From contig NZ_BAGH01000614.1 of assembly GCF_000308715.1 (NCBI RefSeq), positions 18,683 to 82,682 on the forward strand: 64,000 bases of DNA. Direction: 5' to 3'. Position 1 is the first letter of the stretch. Every line of letters starts with the position of its first letter. The DNA is from Nocardia tenerifensis NBRC 101015. GTDB taxonomy: Bacteria; Actinomycetota; Actinomycetes; Mycobacteriales; Mycobacteriaceae. This document shows, piece after piece, positions 60,077 to 64,000 of the stretch. The translations under genes were made by a program, and so were the position numbers. The notes below the pieces were generated by a model, which did not search any database, was not told the DNA's origin, and worked only from the letters and a program-made list of their open reading frames with translations.

Positions 60077-60334
60077 CTACGCAGTGGGCTCCTGGTTGTG
60101 TTTCGGGGCAGGGAGGGTGCACGCGGGTGTACCTCCGGGGAGACGATGGCGGTTGACGGCCACGAGGTGGTAGAGCGCGGCGGTGAGCCAATTGATCGGT
60201 GGGATCAGCATGAGGGTGCCTAGTGCTCGCCAGGGCCGAGAGGCTCGGCGCAGGAGCAGCGCGACGGCGCGGGCTCCGGCGGCTCGGCTCTCGGCGCCGT
60301 CGATCCATTGGACCGCAACAACGTAGCGAACTAC
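60077..60334 (-). pseudogene. 3' remnant of a DCC-family (DUF393) thiol-disulfide protein
   Basis: About 85 codons that match only the C-terminal part of DCC-family proteins: an AARAVALLL-like helix, WRALGTLMLIPPINWLTAALYHLVAVNRHRLPGG in pieces, and GTPAC near the end. The N-terminal CxxC half is absent, and the recognisable reading begins right where the MBL gene stops (60331), with no start codon before the middle of the fragment. It looks like a truncated gene left when the MBL/regulator pair was inserted or rearranged. Confidence 0.5.
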
Positions 60335-61152
60335 ACCCCGATCGGCGGGGCGAGATATTCCAGGGCGTAACCGGTGCCGGAGGGCGATATGCGGGCGATA
60401 CCGGGGGAGTCGAGGTGGGCGCCTGCTACGAAATGATTTGGGTGGGCGAGTATTTCGAGGAGGGCGGCGCGGGCGGTGCGAGCCTGGGACTGGTTGCCAT
60501 CGAGTTCCCAGGACACGTTCGGTTGATCGAATTGGAGCGTGGGGACGTGCACGGTATCGCCCCAGACCAGAAGGTGGCCGGCGCCGCTGTCGACGTCGAA
60601 GACGGTGTGGCCGGGTGTGTGGCCGGGGGTCGGGACGGCGGTGGTCCAGTCGTTGATCGCGACCTTTTCCGATACGGGGACGACTCGGTCGCGGATCGGC
60701 TCGAGTCGCCCGGTGAACACCGAGAGGTCGCCCGCGCCGATCCATACGCGCTCGAGCTCGGGGAACGCCTCCGCGCCGTCCGGCATGATGAGGCCGCTCA
60801 CGTGGTCTTCGTGCCGGTGGGTGATGGCCACGTCGGTGATCTGCGCGCGGTCGATTCGCGCTTCGTCGAGCGCGTCGTAGATCAAGCCCATGGTGGGGTC
60901 GTGCCAGACGTTGGACGCGCCGGTGTCGATGAGCAGCGACCGCGTGCCGTCGGTGACGTAGAAGGCGTTGACCGACAGTCGCAGGTTGTCGCCGACCAGC
61001 GGCACGGCGGTCGGCAGTTGCGGGAGCGGACGGCCCTCCTCGTCGCGCAGCCGGGTCGGCGGCATGTCGATGTACCCGTCGCGCAGCGAAATCACTTGCA
61101 GGTCGCCGAGTTCGAACGTGGCGTGGTGCCGGCCGGTCGAGATCAAACGCAT
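60331..61152 (-). CDS. Metallo-beta-lactamase-fold hydrolase
   Basis: A 273-residue MBL-fold enzyme. The metal-binding core is THRHEDHVSG (HxHxDH), then PGHTPGHT and WGDTVH. The fold subgroup resembles lactonase-like MBL hydrolases, but the substrate is not clear. GGAG precedes ATG 61152. It faces an XRE-cupin regulator across about 98 bp that contains three AGAAGA half-sites, so it is that regulator's likely target. Confidence 0.85.
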   Translation of the reverse strand: MRLISTGRHHATFELGDLQVISLRDGYIDMPPTRLRDEEGRPLPQLPTAVPLVGDNLRLSVNAFYVTDGTRSLLIDTGASNVWHDPTMGLIYDALDEARIDRAQITDVAITHRHEDHVSGLIMPDGAEAFPELERVWIGAGDLSVFTGRLEPIRDRVVPVSEKVAINDWTTAVPTPGHTPGHTVFDVDSGAGHLLVWGDTVHVPTLQFDQPNVSWELDGNQSQARTARAALLEILAHPNHFVAGAHLDSPGIARISPSGTGYALEYLAPPIGV

Positions 61153-61179
61153 GGAATCTCCGATGTGTAGTTCTCCGAT

Positions 61180-61204
61180 AGAAGACTTTGTCTTCTTTAG
61201 AAGA
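61180..61204. promoter_or_regulatory. Overlapping operator with three AGAAGA half-sites
   Basis: AGAAGAC-TTT-GTCTTCT (61180-61196) overlaps TCTTCT-TT-AGAAGA (61191-61204), giving three alternating half-sites in the divergent MBL/XRE-cupin promoter. The probable binding site of the XRE-cupin protein. Confidence 0.65.
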
Positions 61205-61250
61205 ATACTACACTGTGGCGACCGAGGTACCCCTTCGATCGAGGAGCACG

Positions 61251-61850
61251 GTGGTCGAGCGAGACGCAGACGAACCGCAGCACGGCGACGACCTGGCCGG
61301 CGCGTTCGGCGGCAACGTGCGGCGACGCCGCGAGGAGGCGGGGCTGACGCTGGAACAGCTGTCCACGCAGTCGTCGGTCAGCCGGGCCATGTTGTCGAAA
61401 GTCGAACGGGGAGAGAAGAGTCCGACGATCGGCGTCGCGTCGAGGATCGCCCACGCGCTCGGTGCGTCGCTCTCGGAGTTGATCGGCGGGCCGGCCGCCG
61501 CGTCCAGCGTGGCCGTCGTCATGCGCAAGTCCGATCGCCCCGTATTCCGTGACCCGGAAACGGGTTTCGAGCGGCACATGGTGTCGGCGGCCCCGGGCGC
61601 GGGCGGCGGCGAGATGATCGTCCACTACCTCCCCGCGCAGGTCTCCACCGGACTCCTGCCCGCCTATCCGCCCGGCACGGAGAAACAGCTCGTCGTCCTC
61701 GCGGGCACCCTCACCGTCGCGATCGGCGGCATCACCGAAACCCTGCACACCGGCGACTCCGTGTTCTTCCAGGCCGACGCGGACCACGGCTTCGCCAACC
61801 GCACCGACACCCCCTGCGAATACATCATGGTCATCTCCCGCCGAAACTGA
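61251..61850 (+). CDS. XRE-cupin transcriptional regulator
   Basis: A 199-residue regulator: N-terminal HTH (LTLEQLSTQSSVSRAMLSKVERGEKSPT) and C-terminal cupin (small-molecule sensor; YPPGTEKQLVVLAGTLTVAIGG ... GDSVFFQADADHGFANRT). GTG 61251 is preferred since GAGGAG (61241-61246) precedes it; an upstream TTG 61188 lies inside the operator. Divergent from the MBL hydrolase, its probable target. Confidence 0.85.
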   Translation: MVERDADEPQHGDDLAGAFGGNVRRRREEAGLTLEQLSTQSSVSRAMLSKVERGEKSPTIGVASRIAHALGASLSELIGGPAAASSVAVVMRKSDRPVFRDPETGFERHMVSAAPGAGGGEMIVHYLPAQVSTGLLPAYPPGTEKQLVVLAGTLTVAIGGITETLHTGDSVFFQADADHGFANRTDTPCEYIMVISRRN

Positions 61851-61939
61851 TCGACCGCGCTACGCGGAACCGAGAGTGCGGGAAGGGTCGGCGTGTTCGA
61901 TCCGGCGGAGCTGGCCCGTGATCGCCGCCTGTTCGGGGG

Positions 61940-62320
61940 TCAGGAGGGGAGGGTGTCTCCGGGGAAGCTGAGGCAGGGGTGGACTTCGCAGAGGATCATG
62001 TCGGCTTGGACGCAGGGGTCGGCGTCCATGAGGTGCTGGGCCTCGTCGGGTGGGACGGTCATGATGGCGATGCCGGCTGTGGTGTCGGAGAGGACGGGGC
62101 AGAGGATGGCTATGACGCCGTCGGCGCGGAGGGAGACCATTCGGCGCTGGTGTTCGAGTTCGATCGCCTCGGCGCCGTCCCGGTGCCGTTGCGGGCCCCA
62201 GCGGAGGATGGCGACGCTGTAGGGCTTCGCCGATTCGGCCAGCTGTCGGATTTGCTCGTCGGTGACGGTGGTGCTCAATGAATCCTCGATCTCATCGCGG
62301 AGGTGCGGGGGCGACGCCAC
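61940..62320 (-). CDS. YciI-like domain protein
   Basis: A 126-residue protein with an YciI-related ferredoxin-like fold: YSVAILRWGPQR, EHQRRMVSLRADGVIAILCPVLSD and the MDADPCVQADMILCEVHPCLSF ending, where Asp-Pro is typical. An N-terminal extension of about 30 residues precedes it. The GTG start at 62320 has only a weak ribosome-binding site and may be shorter. Function unknown. Confidence 0.6.
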   Translation of the reverse strand: MASPPHLRDEIEDSLSTTVTDEQIRQLAESAKPYSVAILRWGPQRHRDGAEAIELEHQRRMVSLRADGVIAILCPVLSDTTAGIAIMTVPPDEAQHLMDADPCVQADMILCEVHPCLSFPGDTLPS

Positions 62321-62365
62321 TGCGCAGCCTAACCGCGCCGCGTGGAAGTTGTCCTCGGCTCGCGG

Positions 62366-62968
62366 TCATTCCGATTTGCCATAGAGCGCGATGGTGTGGT
62401 CGAGGCAGCGGGTGATGAACGCGTCGTCCAGTGGACGGCCGCCGACGAGTAGCTGGAAATGTAAAGGGGCGGAGAGGGTTTCGATGACCTCGCGGGGGTC
62501 TGCGGCGCGGGTCAGCTCGCCGCGCTCGATCGCCCGGTGGACGATGGGGGACATTCGCTCGAAGCGGTCGATCCAGAAGTGGCGGCGGGCGGCGGCGACG
62601 TCGGGGTCGCGGGAGAGCGCGAGGGTGGTGCCCAAAAGGGGTGCGATGCCGGGGCGGGAGATGAGCTGTGCGATCTGCTCGGCGAGTTGCCGGAGGTCTC
62701 CGCGCAGGGTGCCGGTGTCGGGGACCGGGTTGCTCTCGGCCGCGAGTTCGGTGACGGCCTCGGCGATGAGCGCGGTGCGGGTTTCCCAGCGCCGGTAGAG
62801 CGTGGTCACCGCGACGCCCGCTCGGTCGGCGACCTCCCCGAAGGTCAACCCCTCGATGCCGTGCTCGGCGACCTGCTCGATCGCCGCGGCCAGAATCGCT
62901 TGGCGCACACGGGCGGAACGCCCGCCGGTGCGCCGTCGGACCGGCGACGCTTGCTCGCGATCATCCAT
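62366..62968 (-). CDS. TetR-family regulator
   Basis: A 200-residue TetR regulator with HTH LTFGEVADRAGVAVTTLYRRWETRTALIAEAV and a C-terminal domain of the TetR_C type (PIVHRAIERGELTRAADPREVIETLSAPLHFQLLVGG in segments). It is divergent from the gene at 63087, with a long AT-rich inverted repeat between them, so it probably represses itself and that gene. Confidence 0.88.
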   Translation of the reverse strand: MDDREQASPVRRRTGGRSARVRQAILAAAIEQVAEHGIEGLTFGEVADRAGVAVTTLYRRWETRTALIAEAVTELAAESNPVPDTGTLRGDLRQLAEQIAQLISRPGIAPLLGTTLALSRDPDVAAARRHFWIDRFERMSPIVHRAIERGELTRAADPREVIETLSAPLHFQLLVGGRPLDDAFITRCLDHTIALYGKSE

Positions 62969-63037
62969 GGGCCCGTTTCTAGCAGGTCCCGGCGGTAAAA
63001 GCTATGAGATATAGCGTTAGCCCCCACGTGAGGCATC

Positions 63038-63064
63038 GTTAATGCTAATTTCTTTAGCGTTAAC
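63038..63064. promoter_or_regulatory. TetR operator in divergent promoter
   Basis: GTTAATGCTAA-TTTCT-TTAGCGTTAAC: 11-bp arms with one mismatch and a 5-bp centre, just before the ribosome-binding site of the gene at 63087. A third related half-site, TAGCGTTA, lies at 63012-63019, closer to the tetR start. Confidence 0.7.
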
Positions 63065-63086
63065 CGGTGGAGGAGAGGAAACCGAC

Positions 63087-63860
63087 ATGGCCGAGACCAT
63101 CGAAATCCAGGCGATCGTGGGCGCGCGGCGGGTCACGCGCGAGCAGGTGCGGGCGTGGGAATCGCGTCGCGCGAACGCGGTGCTGAACAAGATGACCGCC
63201 CGCCTCGGCCCGCGTGCGCTCGCCGAACTCCTGCCGGACCGCCCGATCGAGACCCTGTCCGCCGCGCCGCTCGAGACGCGGCGAAAGGCATTGACGGACT
63301 TGAAAACTCGTCTCGGTCACGCCGGCATCTACGCCATGCTCAAACGCGAACTCGCGTTCTCGGAGCGCACGGCCCGCACCGCCGTCGCGGTGAGCAGGGG
63401 CCGCACCCAACACTCGGTGACCCGATTGTCGGCCCCCGGCCGCTCGGCCGAACGCTTCGCCGCATGGTTCACCAACCTGGTCGTCGTCGACGACGAACCC
63501 CCGATGGTCGACTCCTGTCCCGACCACTACCTGCAGCGCGGCCTGCCCGACGGCCGGCACGAGGTCGTCGAGACCACCGGGGGATCACCCATGCCGTCCC
63601 GCTTCGTCATCGACTACACCAGAACCGAGGCCCTCACCATCCCGGTCGATCCGCGCTACCCCATCCAGATCGCGGGCCAAGCCCTGCTCGACGACGGACT
63701 GACCATCGGCGGCGTCCGCCACCAATTCCGGGACAACGAAGGCACTCTCGAAGCCCTGCTGACCGTCCAGTTCCCGGCCGCCCTGCCCGCCAGGCTCATT
63801 CGCGAACACCGATGGCATCTCGCGGTGGAGTTCAGCAACTGGTTGCTGGCTTCCGTGTGA
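63087..63860 (+). CDS. Unrecognised protein controlled by adjacent TetR
   Basis: A 257-residue soluble protein of no family I recognise. The N-terminal half is helical and basic (about 30-120, many Arg and Leu), the C-terminal half is beta-rich with a short Asp/Pro-rich hinge (VVVDDEPPMVDSCPDH). No membrane segment or signal. ATG 63087 has GGAGGAGAGG about 9 nt upstream, a strong site. The operator directly upstream makes it the main target of the TetR regulator. It converges on the citrate-synthase-family gene. Confidence 0.65.
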   Translation: MAETIEIQAIVGARRVTREQVRAWESRRANAVLNKMTARLGPRALAELLPDRPIETLSAAPLETRRKALTDLKTRLGHAGIYAMLKRELAFSERTARTAVAVSRGRTQHSVTRLSAPGRSAERFAAWFTNLVVVDDEPPMVDSCPDHYLQRGLPDGRHEVVETTGGSPMPSRFVIDYTRTEALTIPVDPRYPIQIAGQALLDDGLTIGGVRHQFRDNEGTLEALLTVQFPAALPARLIREHRWHLAVEFSNWLLASV

Positions 63861-63866
63861 CGCGGG

Positions 63867-64000
63867 TCAGGCGACGATAGACCGTTGGGGCACACCGGTA
63901 TAGGCGCTGAGCGGGCGAATGAGTGCGTTGGACTCGGACTGCTCGATGATGTGCGCGGCCCAGCCGGTGATTCGGCTCATCACGAAGATGGGCGTGAAGA
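63867..64000 (-). CDS. Citrate synthase family, C-terminus (runs off right edge)
   Basis: The last 43 codons of a minus-strand gene. The segment FVMSRITGWAAHIIEQ, then NALIRPLSAYTG and a short tail is the conserved end of citrate/2-methylcitrate synthases (GWxAHxxEQ ... LIRPxxxYxG). The 5' part is outside the window, so citrate and methylcitrate synthase cannot be told apart. Confidence 0.85.
   Translation of the reverse strand, partial: FTPIFVMSRITGWAAHIIEQSESNALIRPLSAYTGVPQRSIVA

Noticed and set aside
1..64000. CRISPR arrays, insertion sequences, integrases, tRNA att sites
   Set aside because: No regularly spaced repeats, transposase or integrase motifs, or tRNA genes were seen on either strand.

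Overview
High-GC actinobacterial chromosome, most likely a Nocardia-like mycolate actinomycete. The inference rests on codon and base composition, the style of the regulators, a ferredoxin/FNR fusion of FprB type, a desaturase remnant and DUF6301/TY-Chap-like proteins; there is no rRNA marker, so genus is inference. No tRNA, rRNA, CRISPR array or recognisable insertion sequence was found.

The centre of the window (about 10.8-43.4 kb) is a biosynthetic gene cluster whose gene content matches an anthramycin-type pyrrolobenzodiazepine (PBD). A plus-strand operon (26.3-41.2 kb) holds three parts. (1) L-tyrosine is turned into the alkylated dihydropyrrole acid by a heme tyrosine 3-hydroxylase (LmbB2-like), an L-DOPA 2,3-dioxygenase (LmbB1-like), an F420-type reductase (LmbY-like) and a PhzF-fold isomerase (LmbX-like). 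(2) L-tryptophan is turned into 3-hydroxy-4-methylanthranilate by tryptophan 2,3-dioxygenase, kynurenine formamidase, kynurenine 3-monooxygenase, a SibL-like methyltransferase and kynureninase. (3) Two NRPS proteins, A-T and C-A-T-reductase, join the halves and release them reductively as the aldehyde/imine. A minus-strand operon (23.3 down to 10.8 kb) adds the LmbA-like gamma-glutamyltransferase homologue, the LmbW-like C-methyltransferase, an FAD oxidase and the set expected for an acrylamide side chain: P450, alcohol dehydrogenase, aldehyde dehydrogenase and an asparagine-synthase-like amidotransferase. It ends with a UvrA-like self-resistance protein that lacks the UvrB-binding domain. Between the operons lie a MarR regulator and a VOC protein/MFS exporter pair. 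An identical operator architecture sits in the marR promoter region and upstream of the uvrA-like gene. An OmpR-type regulator and a flavin amine oxidase of unknown role close the cluster.

Left flank (0-10.7 kb): MFS exporter, secreted M28 peptidase, GerW/YtfJ-like protein, a crcB pair, a Fic protein with a perfect 19-bp palindrome at its promoter, and a TetR regulator. A lower-GC island at 7.3-10.6 kb follows, carrying a small basic protein, a three-helix membrane protein, a 625-residue protein with a candidate papain/C39-like Cys-His-Asp set, and a small partner ORF. It may be an uncharacterised conflict or defence module.

Right flank (43.4-64 kb): ADP-ribosylglycohydrolase, hydrolase and acetyltransferase; two paralogous convergent modules of FAD oxidoreductase plus ECF41-type sigma factor, each preceded by an ECF41-like promoter; an APH-family kinase; a ferredoxin-FNR/AurF-like/desaturase-remnant operon; several regulator-target pairs with visible operators; and the C-terminus of a citrate-synthase-family gene at the right edge.
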